DNA of 64,000 nt from NCBI GenBank assembly GCA_003049465.1, contig PYSS01000096.1:87498-151497 (forward strand), given 5' to 3'. Numbering within the stretch: the first letter of the stretch is position 1; every line of letters begins with the position of its first letter. The DNA is from Magnaporthiopsis rhizophila. Taxonomy: Eukaryota > Ascomycota > Sordariomycetes > Magnaporthales > Magnaporthaceae. This document shows, piece after piece, positions 11,123-23,302 of the stretch. The position numbers and the translations under genes are program-made. A model generated the notes under the pieces. It was not told the DNA's origin. It worked only from the letters and a program-made list of their open reading frames with translations, and ran no database searches.

Positions 11123-12657
11123 CGCGGGCTGGGTTTGTTGTGCCACGATGGCCCCTGATAAGCAAAGCGATATTCGCCATCCGCGCCATTCTTGACGTGT
11201 TAAGGTAAGAGCCAACCCGCATGCAGCGTGCAGCATGGAAGGCCAGAGATCTGTGCGAGGGAACCCAACGGCTCTCGTGCTCTCTCAATACCTGCGCACA
11301 CGCATGCTGCAGGCCAACACGTCTAATCAGAAGGACAGGCACACGCAAGGACGCCCCCATGTTCACATCCGCATCCTGGACAAGGCGGTGTCTGGAGACG
11401 TTACCTCCCGTTTTAGGCATGCACATATAGTCAGCAGCCACTTGACAAAAATGCCTTGACTAGGGAGGAGGGGAGGTACAGGCTGCCTCGCCTCCTATCT
11501 CACTCTGTTTTTGATCGCATCGTGACTGGAAAAAGGCAGAGGAAGAGGACTTCTGGCTTGGCAACATGCACGTGATGTGATCCTGCCCCGTGGTTGGATG
11601 AGAGTGTTATCTCGTCAAAACTCTCGCATAAGAACAACCTAAGCCTAGGCATTTTGGCTTCCATGGGCCGTTTATCTCATACGTCTGTGCCACTGTCGTG
11701 ATTCCGGACCAAAATGTCACTTTCGATTGCACCCATCCCTCGATACGCCAGATATGTTCCTGCTCTGGGATGACTGTGCGACTCTTGTATCCTCCACCGC
11801 CTTGCTGTACAAGTATAACCCACACACACCCGCATGCCACAGCGTGTCAATGATGTGGCCTCGAGGCATCCGCTCCCGGGCCTCGTTGGGCCAAAATGGC
11901 CATTTTTCCGGTCTGACTCCATTCGCCGCCTCCGAGATGCGGCTTGGAGATTTGCCGGCTGGGACCAGTTAAAGTCGTCCGCCGAAACGTAGTCCCGGAT
12001 CTGGTCATGTTCCGAGAGCAGTTACTCACCGCCTGAAAAAGCCCAAGGTGCCAGAATCCAGGTGGACGACAGCCCCTCCGGCGGGCCAGACAGCACACGT
12101 ATCATAGGTGCTGATCAGGACTGACGGTATGGCGTAGTGTGGCAAATGAAAGCCGGCAGGAAGGCGGGGTGACCTGGGTTTCGCCGCCCAGCTCTATTCG
12201 CCTGCCCTCCAATGGACACACATCGGTCATCAGGGTCCAATGCGGCGAATAGGAGACGCAGCGCAAGGCGTTAGGTAATACCTGAGGAAATGACATCTCG
12301 TCCGCGCGGAATTGGCGCCGGAGCCCAAAGAACGAGGCACAGCGCAAGGGGGCGCGAGGGGGCGCTTCCGGATTGGTCGAGGGAGCGCCAAGGCGTTTTG
12401 GACGGCTGGCTTGCGATGGCGGTGGTACGTTGCCCCGCACGCCTCCCAACGCGGTCAGGTTCCAGCCCAAGCCAGCCTCACTTCTTGAGACTCCGGTCGA
12501 TGGCAGCAACAGACATTGAACCCTCAAGACTCGCGAGAAAGAGAGGGCAAGGCAAGAAACACAACAGACACCAAGACTCCGGACGCAGAGCCGGATAGGA
12601 AACGTCTCTCGCAGTCGTTTCCTTCAACGGCCCGCCTTTTACCGACTCCTTGGAAGC

Positions 12658-13929
12658 ATGCGGTTCGGCGACAGCATCAAAAGACTGCTGGAAACCTACA
12701 ACAATTGCCTTGAGCTCCTCGAGGTCTTTAGGCGCCGCACCGACGAGGCAACGCCGGAGTCAGACGCGACATCGCTCCTCCAGAAGTCTCTCAAGTCGGA
12801 CCGCGACAAGATTGAACGCCGATATGCCTCTCGGCTGAGCGAGACCGGCAAGCGCCTTGCGCGCGGTGACGGTGAGTGTAGCCCTCCATGCAGCCCAATG
12901 CAGCCCAGCCGGCCTCTGTTTCCCTCACTGACTCCCCTCACCACTGCCTCCGGCTTCGAATTGGGGTTTCCAGACAAGGCAAAGTCTGTCCTGCGACGGA
13001 CGCTCAAGAAGCTCAACGCCGCCCTAGTCGGGCTGCTCCACATGGGCAAGCATGATGACGCGATGCTGCCGTATGACGCGCTTAAGCGACTGTCCAACTC
13101 GTCGCGCATCGACGCCGTCAACGCCATCGACCAGCTCTCGCACAGACTCGCGAGCGCGCCCTCGCGACGGTCCCTGGCCTCCTCCGGCAGCGGGGCCGCA
13201 TCGTCGTCGGGTGATGGCCACCGACGGCGCCGGGCCTCGGCTTCGGACGCCGGCACGGCACTCATCACGAAGACGCGCAAGGATCCGGGCAGGAAGCCGT
13301 CGCGAAGGGCGTCCAAGGAGGAAGCAGCGGCTTCCAAAAAGGCCCGCAGAGCGAGCGAGTCGAAAAGAGACAGCAAGAAACTGTCCAAAAGTGTCACGGC
13401 AAGCAGTACCGCTGGCAGTACTGCAAGCAGTCCTGCAGCCGCCCAAAGTAGCGGCAGCAATGAAAACAGCAGCGGCCCCGCCGCCAGCAACACAGCCAGC
13501 ACCAGCGTCGGCGACGCCCACGGCCCGACCGTCGGCAACAACAAAGACAGCACCATCAACAAAGACAGCACCAGCACCGGCGCCAGCAGCGCTAACGGCG
13601 GCGGTGACGGCGACAAGAAGGGTGACAGAAAAGTTGACACTGAGCACGGAATTCCCTACAGGCCCAGGACGCCTCTTCGAAGCCACCGGTTCCCGATGAG
13701 CGTGGCCAACAGGATGTCCATGATGACCATCTCGTCAGTCAGCACAAAGCTGGGGGAGATACCCGAGCGGCGACGGCTGCGGAGAGCGCACGGGTCCAGC
13801 TCTGAGCCGGGCTCGGGCGAAAGTTCCGAATACAACGTGCTGCCAACATACCCCCTGAAACCTTACCGGACCGCGCCAGGTTCACGATCTAAGAACACCG
13901 GTTTCTGGGGGCTTTTCAGCAGGCGGTGA
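12658..13929 (+). CDS. Hypothetical basic, Ser/Ala-rich protein
   Basis: Two exons, 12658-12871 and 12974-13929, joined across a 102-bp intron (GTGAGT..CAG, phase 1), giving 389 aa. The intron length is a multiple of three and its frame is open, so an unspliced reading of 423 aa is possible, but the canonical donor and acceptor favour splicing. The N-terminal ~130 residues look helical and conserved-like (FGDSIKRLLETYNNCLELLE, then KAKSVLRRTLKKLNAALVGL). This pattern is seen in many uncharacterised ascomycete proteins. The middle is Ser/Ala/Lys-rich low complexity. The C-terminal part has HRFPMSVANRMSMMTISSVS and ends FWGLFSRR. No catalytic motif is visible, and function is unknown. Confidence 0.75.
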   Translation: MRFGDSIKRLLETYNNCLELLEVFRRRTDEATPESDATSLLQKSLKSDRDKIERRYASRLSETGKRLARGDGECSPPCSPMQPSRPLFPSLTPLTTASGFELGFPDKAKSVLRRTLKKLNAALVGLLHMGKHDDAMLPYDALKRLSNSSRIDAVNAIDQLSHRLASAPSRRSLASSGSGAASSSGDGHRRRRASASDAGTALITKTRKDPGRKPSRRASKEEAAASKKARRASESKRDSKKLSKSVTASSTAGSTASSPAAAQSSGSNENSSGPAASNTASTSVGDAHGPTVGNNKDSTINKDSTSTGASSANGGGDGDKKGDRKVDTEHGIPYRPRTPLRSHRFPMSVANRMSMMTISSVSTKLGEIPERRRLRRAHGSSSEPGSGESSEYNVLPTYPLKPYRTAPGSRSKNTGFWGLFSRR

Positions 13930-15133
13930 CTTGTTTTGGCGTCGCATTTTAGGCTGATTGACGCTGGGGAACGGAAGCAGGGCGTCGGCCTAATACTCAC
14001 GAGTAAGCCGAGCCCATTACCCAAAAGCCCTATGGACAGGAAATTTTCTTTCCCCTGGTCGTTCACGCACCCACCACCTAACCCCACCAGCTTCGAACGG
14101 ACGAGGACGTGAACGAGATAAGACGCCAGATCTTCGAAATCCCCAACTTGGAGCTAACCTTGGCAGACATGCAATGAAAGGAACCCAAGAAAAAAAATCA
14201 GAAAAAACAAAACAATGGAAAAAAAAAAAAAAAAAAAGAAAGAAAGAAATTTGCCAACGCTTGAAATTTTGCGGCGGGTGGGACTAGGATGTCGTGCTGG
14301 AACGGTCTGTTTTCTTTTTTTCTTTTTCTTTTTCTTCTTCCTTCAAGCTTGCAAAGATGCACGGATAGAGCCTGTGGGTGGGTGGGTCCAGGCGTACAAC
14401 GGCGCCTGTGAGAGGGAGGGGCCACTGCCAGGGTCTCACGCGAGCTTCCCTGGTCGAGTGAGGAGATGGATTTTTGCATTTTGCCCTCGAGGGACGACCG
14501 CCGCCCACAGACCATTGGCACGGCCGCGCCTCGATGCTGCGTGCGCGGGCGGACCTGCAGTTTAGAAGATAGAACAGACTTTTTCCGGAGACGAGAGATT
14601 GAATACCGTCGACGAAGGCAAAGAGAAGAGACAGAGACGTCCCGGGATAGACTGCCCTCTCTATATCCACAACAAAATATTTTCGACGCCGCAAAATTCT
14701 TTGCCCCACACAGTCACGTAGCCCCTCACGAGCCTTGACCTTTGCCCACTTGCAGCGTACAGGCCGAGTCACATTTTGCTCCAGCGCAGTGACAGCCACG
14801 GGAATAGAACTGCAAAGGGCCTTTTCGGGCTGTGCGGGTTGCGGTTAGACTGGCCTCCCTTGCCGAAGCGTGGGCTGGGGTTGTTTTTTTTTTTCTCTTA
14901 CAAACAAGCGAGCACCAAGCAGCAAGCGGCAAGCGGCAGCAGCGGGCACAAACACTCCCACACTCACTCTCCTTCTCGCTCTCACACTGCACACACCTTT
15001 CCTCTCCCGCCTCGTGTTTCCCAGAGTCTAGACGCAATTGATCGTTCCCCAGCTTCAACACGACCGCGCCCAGCACTTGGCAGATAGACATTTGACTCCC
15101 AGAGCTCCAGCACAGACCAGATCGTCGTCCAAG
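13930..15133. other. Intergenic: SRP72 promoter region
   Basis: 1.2 kb between two plus-strand genes. It contains an A run near 14218-14237, a T/C-rich stretch at 14309-14345, another T run near 14884-14893 and a CT-rich block with CACTC/CTCTC repeats at 14955-15015 just before SRP72, typical of a fungal promoter or 5' UTR. No gene seen. Confidence 0.6.
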
Positions 15134-17295
15134 ATGGCGGACCCCGCCATCTCGGCCCTCAACTCGCTCCTCCGAGGCACCGACATTGAGGACCACGCCG
15201 AGGCCCTCAGGCTGGCAAACGACGCCATCCGCTCGTCCCCATCGTCCGGCCCCGACCTCCACGCCGCCCAGCACACAAAGGTCGTCGCCCTCGTCAAGCT
15301 CGACCGCTACGACGACGCCCTGCGTGCCATCAGCGACGGCGGCGATCGCCTTGCCCAGGAGTGCGCCCTAGAGAACGCCTACGCCCTCTACAAGACCGGC
15401 AACCTCGATGCTGCCGCCGCCATCTGCGACGACTTCTGCGCCAAGGCCCCGGCCTCGTCCGCCGCCCGCGGCGCCCGCCACGTGAGCGCCCAGGTTGCCT
15501 ACCGCGCCGAGCGCTTCACAGACGCTGCCAGGGCCTACCGCGAGCTGCTCGACACCGTTTCGCGCGAGGGCCGCATCAACGAGGAGGGCGACCTGCGCAT
15601 CAACATGCTGGCCACTGCTGCCCAGCTCGAGTGGGCCGGTGCCGGCCACCACCTCTCCGAGTCGGAACGACAGACCTCGAGGCAGGACATGGAGACCTTT
15701 GAGGCCGCTTACAACGCCGCCTGCGGCTGTGTCGCCCGCGGCGAGCTTCAGAAGGCCGAGGTGCTGCTGAAGAGGGCCACGGCTCTGTGCCAGACTTCGG
15801 AAGATTTGAGCGACGACGAGAGGCAGATCGAGCTGGTCCCCATCCTTGTCCAGCACGTCTACGTCTTGATAAGGCAGGGCAAGCTAAACGAGGGTGCCCA
15901 GTTGCAAAACTCCATCAGCATATCAGAGTGAGTTTTTGCCCTGCCTGGCTCTGTGCCTTGGAGAGGCTCACGTGCTGGCTCCCGTTTCCAATAACCAAAT
16001 TACTGACCCGTTCTGTCTTGTTGTTCTGCTCCAGGATATCCGATGACTCCACAAAGTGGGTTGCACAAAACAACTCGTTGGCACAAGGGCAGGGCTCCAA
16101 TCCATACATGACTGCCCGCCTCGCCGAGTCCATCAAGCCTCCCACAGACAACAGCAGGCCGTTTGAGTACCAAGCCGCAGTCCTGAGGCGAAACAAGGAG
16201 GTCATTGAGCTGCAATGCCAAAAGTTCAGCGGCGTCCGTTCTAGAGCGAGGACAGGCCTGACGAGGGAAGACGCCTCATCAGCACCCGACACCTCGCGTG
16301 AGGCCAGCAACCTTGGTGTGCTACACGCTGCGGCTGTGTCGCACCTTCAGACCGGAAAAGAGGCCCTCAGGAGCATATTGCCGCTGCTCGAGTCGCGCCC
16401 AGACGACATCGGCCTCTTGCTCACCATCATACAACTCTACATCCAAACAGAAAACCCAGCACCAGCCCTGTCTCTGCTCGAGGCCCTCTTCAGGCGCCTA
16501 GAAGCTGTCACCACCCCTGACTATGCCGACGTCCGCTTCTCCCCCGGCCTCGTCGCCCTCGCCGTCGCTCTTTATCGCCTCCAAGGCCGCCATGCCGCCG
16601 TTCGCGCCGAGCTGTCCAGAGCCGCCGTGCATTGGCAACAGCAGTCTGCCGCAGGGAGCAGTGACCTCCGCGACGGAAGTGCGCTGTCGCTGTTGCGCCA
16701 GGCTGGAATTGAGCTGTTGCACTCGCAAGACTCGTCAGACCTCTCCACCGCCGGCACGGCTTTCTCACGATTATGCGAGGAGCAGCGTGACCGCCTTGCC
16801 GAAGCAGGCCTAGTAGCTAGCTTTGCCACGAGCGACCCGTCTCGCGCGCAGCCTTACCTGGCCGACCTGACGCCCGTCGAGAAGCTGACGGCGGGCGTGG
16901 ACGTGAATGCGCTCCTGGACGCCGGCGTCGCTTCTCTTCCATCATCTTCATCATCAGCCACGGCCACTGCGGCCGGGAGCAGGAAGCGTGGGGCGGCAGC
17001 GGCGGCGGACGGCGCGGCGCCGGCCAAGAAGCCGCGGCGCAGCCGAGCCAAGCTGCCCAAGGACTACGACCGGGAAAAGAAGCCAGACCCGGAGCGGTGG
17101 CTGCCGCTGCGCGACCGGAGCTCGTACCGGCCCAAGGGCAAGAAGGGAAAGAAAAAGGCGGCCGAGGCGACGCAGGGCGGCGTCGTCAAGGAGGAGGAGA
17201 CGCTCGAGCTCGTCGGCGGGGCAGGGGCCGTCAAGGTCGAGAAGGCGCCTGCGGGCGGGGCAGGCGCCAAGAAGAAGAAGAAGGGTAAGAAATGA
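15134..17295 (+). CDS. SRP72: Signal recognition particle subunit SRP72
   Basis: Two exons, 15134-15927 and 16035-17295, split by a 107-bp intron (GTGAGT..CAG, phase 2), giving 684 aa, the usual size for SRP72. SRP72 pairs with SRP68 on the 7SL RNA and supports protein targeting to the ER. Residues 1-550 are helical TPR-like repeats (for example ALENAYALYKTGNLDAAAAI). The C-terminal RNA-binding motif is clear: LPKDYDREKKPDPERWLP, ending near residue 622, then basic stretches (GKKGKKK, KKKKKGKK). The ATG at 15134 sits right after a CT-rich leader and begins the first repeat directly. The identity is firm because the PDPERWLP block is the family hallmark. Confidence 0.95.
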
Positions 17296-17341
17296 AGGGG
17301 GAGGAGGAAACGTAACGACATGAAATGGAATTGTAGGCGTC

Positions 17342-17363
17342 CATACCTAGATACGTAGGTATG
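17342..17363. repeat. Inverted repeat CATACCTA-GATACG-TAGGTATG
   Basis: Perfect 8-bp arms with a 6-bp loop, 46 bp downstream of the SRP72 stop codon. It could be a 3' UTR hairpin. It shares the TAGGTA core with other intergenic hairpins in this window. Confidence 0.65.
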
Positions 17364-18468
17364 CCCCGCGAGAATGGCCTGTTTGTTTTTGGATAGGGCA
17401 GGCTTGCGGGGACGCTTCGCTGCTCGAGGGAGAGATACTCACTCCCTCTGTCGCGCGGATGCGACGCGTGCTGGTTGTTGGCTGATGGGATGGTGTCTTG
17501 GGTGGAAAAAAGAATGTAAAACTAGGGTTTTGGCCCAAGAGAAAAAAAAATAGGTATGATGATCATGGGGGCTATTTGAATGTGAAAACATGGACTGTCA
17601 TTCACGGAGGAGTTTTGTTGAATGTGTTTCTTCAACCTTTCAAGGGCGATACGATAATAGCAACCACCACCATCTCACTAAGACTTTGTCAAACTTGGGA
17701 TAGCCATTTGATCATGCGTGAGCTGGATTTGTTTTTTGTTTTCGGGTTCTATTTTGGGCTGTAAGCGATACATGAGACTTAAGAAAAAGGAGAAAGGGGC
17801 ACTCGATGTGCCTGTGCTGTTGTTCCGATTTGAAACAAGGCGTGTGTGCGTGTGTGTAGTGAAGTCTATCGGAGAATAAAGTGGCTATAATTCTGCTGGC
17901 CGAAGCAAAACAAACAGAAAACAAAAACAACAAGAAGATGAAACGCCCCCTGTTTATTCCCTTTTCGCGCCGACAAAAATAAACCGTGCCATTGCATCCA
18001 TCCGTCGTAAGAGAAAAAAGGGGAATAAGGAAGAAAAAGGAGTTGGGGAGAGTGGCGGACCAGGAAGGAAAACGACAAAAAAAACAGAAAACAGAAAAGA
18101 AAAAAAAAAGAGGGGAGAATAAAAGAATGAATATGATAGTGAAAAGAAAAGGCAAACCCGCGAGAGTGCCGCGTCAAGGTTTGGCCAAGTTAGAAACATG
18201 TAGCTAGGGGGATAACAGAAGCTATAAGAAGGGGGAAAAAATGCAAAAAGAAAAAGTAGGAGAATGAAGGGTGGTAGCTACCACAAAGGCTATCTGGGTA
18301 CACTCTCCGTCGCGCCGTCAAGAGGGGTCAGGGTCAGGTCCGTCAACCTTTCACGCCTGCAGATCTCGACGCCCCGTGTCTACCTATTGATACAGAATAT
18401 TATGGAATGCGGTGAAGTTGCCCGCTGAGAGCCAAGAACCCGGATCTTCTTCTTCCGTCGCTGTGCTT

Positions 18469-18470
<2 letters not shown>

Positions 18471-18518
<48 letters not shown>

Positions 18519-18527
18519 TTTTTTTTT

Positions 18528-18559
<32 letters not shown>
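18471..18559. repeat. Long T tract (about 89 bp, few interruptions)
   Basis: Nearly pure T with single G interruptions, about 105 bp beyond the stop codon of the minus-strand Sec7 gene, so it reads as A-rich in that transcript's 3' UTR. Length may be inaccurate in the assembly. Confidence 0.9.
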
Positions 18560-18562
<3 letters not shown>

Positions 18563-18665
18563 TCTTCTCGTTGTTGGTTTTTTGTGTGTTTTTGTATTCT
18601 GTTTCTTCTATTTCTCCCTCTATCCACATTCGAAGCGCCGAAATCGACTCCTATCGGGGCAGGGC

Positions 18666-21600
18666 TTAGGCGCTGACGACCTGGATAGGTGGTGGGCTCT
18701 GAAGCTGCTTGTCGCCATGTTCGGGTTCCCTCTCGTCCCCACTCGCGTTGCTCGATCGAGACCCAGGTCGCGACGAAGGCTCGGGCGTCAAGTACCGTGA
18801 ATGTGCGCCCGCGCTGTCCGGAGGGCTGAGGAGGCTGCTACCCTTGTCGTCATCGTCACCGCTGTCGTCACCGTCGGCCGGCTCAGCTGATCGCACCCGT
18901 CCACGGCCGTGTCCGGGTCTCAAAGATTCCCGGCTCTCGACAAAGACCTCCTCATCCGAGTCGTGCTCGATCGGCGGCAGCGGGGTCCTGCGCCCTTCCG
19001 AGAAGCTCACGGCCGCGTCGCTGTCCTCGTCTGGGAGTGGCAGGTTTGAGCCGGACTTGTGTGCCTGGGCGGACGAGTATTTCCTATGCAGCTCCCGGAA
19101 GCTTCTTGCCGTAGCGGTGCTGGCGCTTGCGGCAGACTCTCGGCGCTCGGCGTCCCTGGGCGACTCGAGGACTGCTTGATAGTCCGCAGTGGGAGTCTCT
19201 CCTCCGTCACCGGTCGGCGACAAAACCGCGTCGTCGCGAGGGGTCCCGGCCTGCTGCGCTTTGCGCTGTCGCAGCCGCTGGTCAGGCGTCATGGCCTGCA
19301 GCTCGCCGCCAAAGCTGATGACTGAAGCCTTCTTTCCATGAACCACGAAAGAACCCGAGCCGCGGGTCAGCACGTCCGTTTCCCGAGCCGGCTCCTCGTC
19401 GGCAGAGGTGCCGGATGCGGGTTCTTTGCCTTTGCGATTGCTCCTGTGGTGAGACAAATGGCCCGCACTCTCCCGAAGCGTCCGGTGCAGGCTGCGACGT
19501 ATTTTGCTACGGTCCTGCCTGTCCGCAGACGATCCGTGCGGGGTGCCCTCCTGGCGCTCCCGACCCTCACTGCCATCAATCATGGCCGAGGCTGCTGATT
19601 TCGCATCGGCCGCTCGTGCCTGATCGGCATCAATGAGCCCTGCCTGCTCCAGGAGATCCCTTTCGGCTGCGTCAAGCTCGTCGCTGTGCTCCTCTGTGGA
19701 CTGAGATGGGCTCGAGGCCGATGCGATGGCTGGGGTTGATTGCGAGCTGGGGATCTTCCTCGGAGGCGATGCGGCCGCCGACATCGCCGATATGGCGCTA
19801 GATATTGATGCTTTGCGTAGGCGGATGGCCTCGAGTCCACGCGGAGGGAGATCCCAGGAATTGTGGTGCCTGTGGTGTGCTTGATATCCTGGGGCGCTCG
19901 TTGGCGGAGTCTGGAACACGTCCGTCTCGGGAGATTCGACGGGTTCGTCCAGAGCTGGAGGCGACAAGCTTCGGCTGGCCTGCTCGGCGCCCTTTGGGCT
20001 GTGCTGTACGACCGTCGACATGCTGTTTCCGGCCTCCTCTCGCCCAACTCCCGTCTTCTCGGGCGAGGCGTTGGGGGATAGGCGGGGTGATGGCATGAGA
20101 CCGAGCTGCAGCCGCTCTTCTTCCAGGTCCATCAGGAGAATGTCGCGATGGCACTTCAGCCTCCACATCTCCATGCGTGTCCATTTGAGCTGTGCCGCTA
20201 TCCGCGCCGCGGCCAGCAGTATCTGGTCCCTGGTCTTGGGCTGAACGGGCGCCAGGAGCTGGAGATGCCTGGCGTTTCTCAGCTGGTCCTCCAGTTTGGC
20301 CTCCTCGGCTTGAATCCTCTCGTTGGCGTCAGCTATCCTCTGTGCCATGACCTCGCGGCGGGCCTCAAGGATGTCCTGCGCCATCTTCTGGTCGATCCGG
20401 CTCCTCGAGATGGTTACCTCTCCGGTTGGGGTCTGGACTGACTGGGACGACTCCGAATCCAGCCTCCTCATTGCCCGGCGCGTCTGGCCGTCGTAGCTGC
20501 CGCCAACCACCCCACGCATGCGCACGCCCGAGGTTCTGAATGCGGCAGCATAGTTGAGCTTTGCCAGCCAGTCATTCAGCTCCTCCTCGTTGTCCGCCAA
20601 AAGCACCTCCTCTGAGCCCCCGTGCTTCACATAGACAAAAGCGTTCTTGTGCTTCTTGTAAGACGAGTCCAGCAGAGCAACCGCCCCATCAGTCGACATC
20701 AGGCCATCGGGTTTGAACTGGTCCAGGGGTGGGTGGAAGATGACTGGAATCCCGTCGTGGCCGTGCTTGATGTGGGTATCGTATTGGTGCATCAGATTCT
20801 TCACCCAGGACGTGTTCCGGAAGAAGTAGAGCTGTGCGCCCGTCAGGATTGCACCCCACTCCTGCCACGGTGATCGCGTCTTCTTCTTCTTGGCGTCCTT
20901 CCTCCACAACAGCCCGACCTTTGTGATCTTGATGTCTACGATGCCTGCCTGCGCCTCTTGAGGGTTCGTCGCCGTCTTCTCCGTCATGAAGGCATCCGGG
21001 CGCGACCTTGCGGATACGATCTGGAGCACACCAGTTTTGAAGAAGGTCTTGTGCAGCTCCTGCAGGTTAAGCGTCTGTCCGGTGCCGATGTAGCTGTACG
21101 TGTCCTCCAGGTGCATGACGTCTTTGAGGTTGGGCCGCAATATATCGAGCTTGTTGTCGATGATGAGCGTGTAGGGATCGATGGGCTCCTTGGCCACCCG
21201 CTTGGCCGGGTCCGGATTCCCCAGGGTGAAGGTCTTCTTCTTGGACTTGTGTGCGATGATGCGTTCCCCGTTGATGTCGAGGTCGTCCTCAACGTGGATG
21301 AAGGGCGTATAGGTGATGTTGTCGTAGAAGCACTCGAGTATGTCGTCGAAAATGCCCTCGCCGCGCGTGTTTTTGAGATAGTCCGTCTTCTGCATCTTGT
21401 ACTTGTTATTCTTGTTGAAGACGTCGGTGTGCAGGATGAGCAGCGAGAAGGCGATGAAGTAGGCCTGATCCGGGTTGGCGTAAATGCCGGGGTTGCACTC
21501 ATGGTAGCGGTTCGCGAACGCCTGCAGGCAGCGGTCGATTTGCTGCGTTTCTTTGGGCAGCTCAGCCTCCATGAGAAGCTTCCGAATGGACATGTCCATC

Positions 21601-23302
21601 GGATCTCCAAAGAAGCGAAAGCCACGCATGTAGCTTCTCAAAACAGCCTGCGAAAATTGGTCTGCATTCTTGGACAGCGCGCTGGCGATCACACTCCGGC
21701 TGACCACCTCCTCCAGCCTTGCCAGATATTTCGCAGGCGTATCATCGTCGCGACGCTCGGGGAGGATGACGGTGTCGCGCGGGAGCTGTAGTGAGTTGCT
21801 CTTGGAGGCGCTCGAGCCCGGGGTGGCTGGAGTCAGGCTCCCTGGGCGCCCTCCGTTGGTGTGACGCATCTTGCTGAGCCCCAGCAGGTCCCCGAAGCTC
21901 TTCCTACCGATCGAGGTTGACGTGCGGGACGGTGGCGCGGCAAGGCGGTCGTCCATAGATTTCCTCCCCAATGAACTCATGGTCGATGACCTACCGCGCA
22001 GGTGCGACAGTCCGCGAGACGGTGAGGACTGGCCCGAGTTCCTGGAGTCGGGACGAAAGAGGGCCGTCGCGGGGGAGACGCTCTGCCTGTTCAAGAAAGC
22101 CACGGCAGCAGACGGGCTAGGCGAGGTCGCACCGCCGTCGCGTCTGGACGACGAGGGCCTCGACGGGGTCGGCGTCTCGTTCCCGCTCATCCTGCTCGAC
22201 GTGCTTGCCCGCTCCGGTGTCCAGGTCGAGAGAGACGCGTTGGATCCGACACCATGCATGTGTACCTGGGAGTCCCCTCCTTTCTGCAGATGGGCGATGG
22301 GGAACATAGGCTCGGGCTGCTTGTGTTTGCGGCGCGGTAAGCGAAAGAAGGTGGTGGTGGTTTGGACGGTGTGTGTCGTGGTCGTCGTGCTGCCGTACAC
22401 GCGGTGATCTCCAGAGCTGCCGTCGGACCTCGAGGACTCGGACAAGCGATTGTTAAACGGCAGCCCAAGGCCGCTCCCCTCGGACTCCTCGCCATACGCA
22501 GGCGGTATTTGGCTCATGCTATGGTGCCGGGGCTCGTCGAAGGTGACGGACTGGCGACTGCCAGACATGATATCTACGTTCATCGTCTTTCTTCGATCCC
22601 TCTTGGAGATGGGTAGGCCCGAATCATCTCCTCGATCTCCTCCGAGTCCGAACGGAAGCTTCTTCCGAGCGGGCTTCTTCGGGGGCACGCTCAGATCAAA
22701 GGTCGGGGCGGTCGTGACGATGGCAGGTGCTGCGACAGGTTAGAAAGGGATCAAAGCGGATAAGCGGGGATGAACGGGAGGAGCGAATCCGGAGACAGAT
22801 GCGCAGGACGGCGCCAAGCATCAACGTTCGCAGGAAATGAGGGCCGCCTACTGTCAGGAAGAGGTGGGAGAGGAGGCGGCGTCTCGGCCTGCTGCTTGGC
22901 TCTGATAGACAACTGGGAGTCGGAGGCATTGCGAAAGCGCAACATGGAGAAGCGGCGGTACTTGGTTTCGTCGGGCAATGGAGGCGATCGAGCACGAGTC
23001 GGCAGCTGCATGGACGAGACTCGAGGTTCGGGCTCGTCAGCGGAGGGGCGGTCGGCAGAAGAGACGCCGGAAGGCTCGGGACCACTGGGGCTGGCGGCGG
23101 CGGCAGAAGGGTCGGATGGGTTAGGATCGGAGAGCTCTGTGGGATTGGCGGAGGGTTGCACGGCGACTGGGTTCTCCTGTGGTGGTTGGAGATGCTTGCC
23201 GGCGTTGGGAAAGGCATCAGGCAGCGGAACCTCTTGCGAATTGGTGCGGCGGCGCATGTCCGACTCGCTGGCCATGACGCCTCGTCGGCGAAGGAAGGGC
23301 AT
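18666..23302 (-). CDS. Sec7-PH domain Arf guanine nucleotide exchange factor (SYT1/EFA6 type)
   Basis: Two exons, 23302-22852 and 22729-18666, joined over a 122-bp intron (GTAGGC..CAG, phase 1, branch TCTAAC), giving 1504 aa. It activates Arf GTPases at membranes in vesicle traffic. Residues 1-460 are disordered, Ser/Pro-rich, with a conserved-looking TKYRRFSMLRFRNASDSQLS in exon 1. The Sec7 domain spans about 470-660 (AVLRSYMRGFRFFGDPMDMS, AFANRYHECNPGIYANPDQA, AFSLLILHTDVFNKNNKY). The catalytic glutamic finger is kept in AELPKETQQID (Glu near 544). A PH domain follows at about 770-920 (GLLWRKDAKKKKTRSPWQEW onward), then a short coiled coil (AQRIADANERIQAEEAKLED) and an acidic Ser-rich tail. 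Layout matches yeast Syt1 and animal EFA6/PSD. Which Arf it serves cannot be told here. Confidence 0.9.

Larger units (their letters stand above)
7426..12657. other. 5.2 kb region without a recognisable gene
   Basis: The longest gene-free stretch in the window, between two divergent genes (starts at 7425 minus and 12658 plus). Many frames of 60-180 codons exist on both strands but none shows a conserved motif or a consistent exon chain. GC content is like other intergenic DNA here, with no RIP-like AT-rich block and no transposase or reverse-transcriptase motif. It contains a TAGGTA inverted repeat (9207-9220) and a perfect 8-bp inverted repeat around 11102-11122. It could hold regulatory DNA, a non-coding RNA or a fast-evolving small gene. 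Confidence 0.5.
17296..18665. other. Convergent 3' region between SRP72 and the Sec7 gene
   Basis: 1.4 kb between two stop codons, with no gene seen. A perfect 8-bp inverted repeat lies at 17342-17363, about 46 bp past the SRP72 stop. Purine-rich sequence at 18000-18160 and a long T tract at 18471-18559 follow. Low-complexity frames here (poly-Phe or poly-Lys) are artefacts of the T tract. Confidence 0.65.

Noticed and set aside
12696..13640. Minus-strand Leu/Ser-rich frame of 314 codons, looks membrane-like
   Set aside because: Antisense of Ser/Ala/Lys codons gives artificial Leu/Val runs; the plus-strand frame has a proper start and intron.
18412..18669. Poly-Phe / poly-Lys frames around the long T tract
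   Set aside because: Translation of a homopolymer in a 3' region, not a gene.
20958..21791. Plus-strand frame of 277 codons inside the Sec7 gene
   Set aside because: Lies exactly opposite the conserved Sec7 domain; a shadow.
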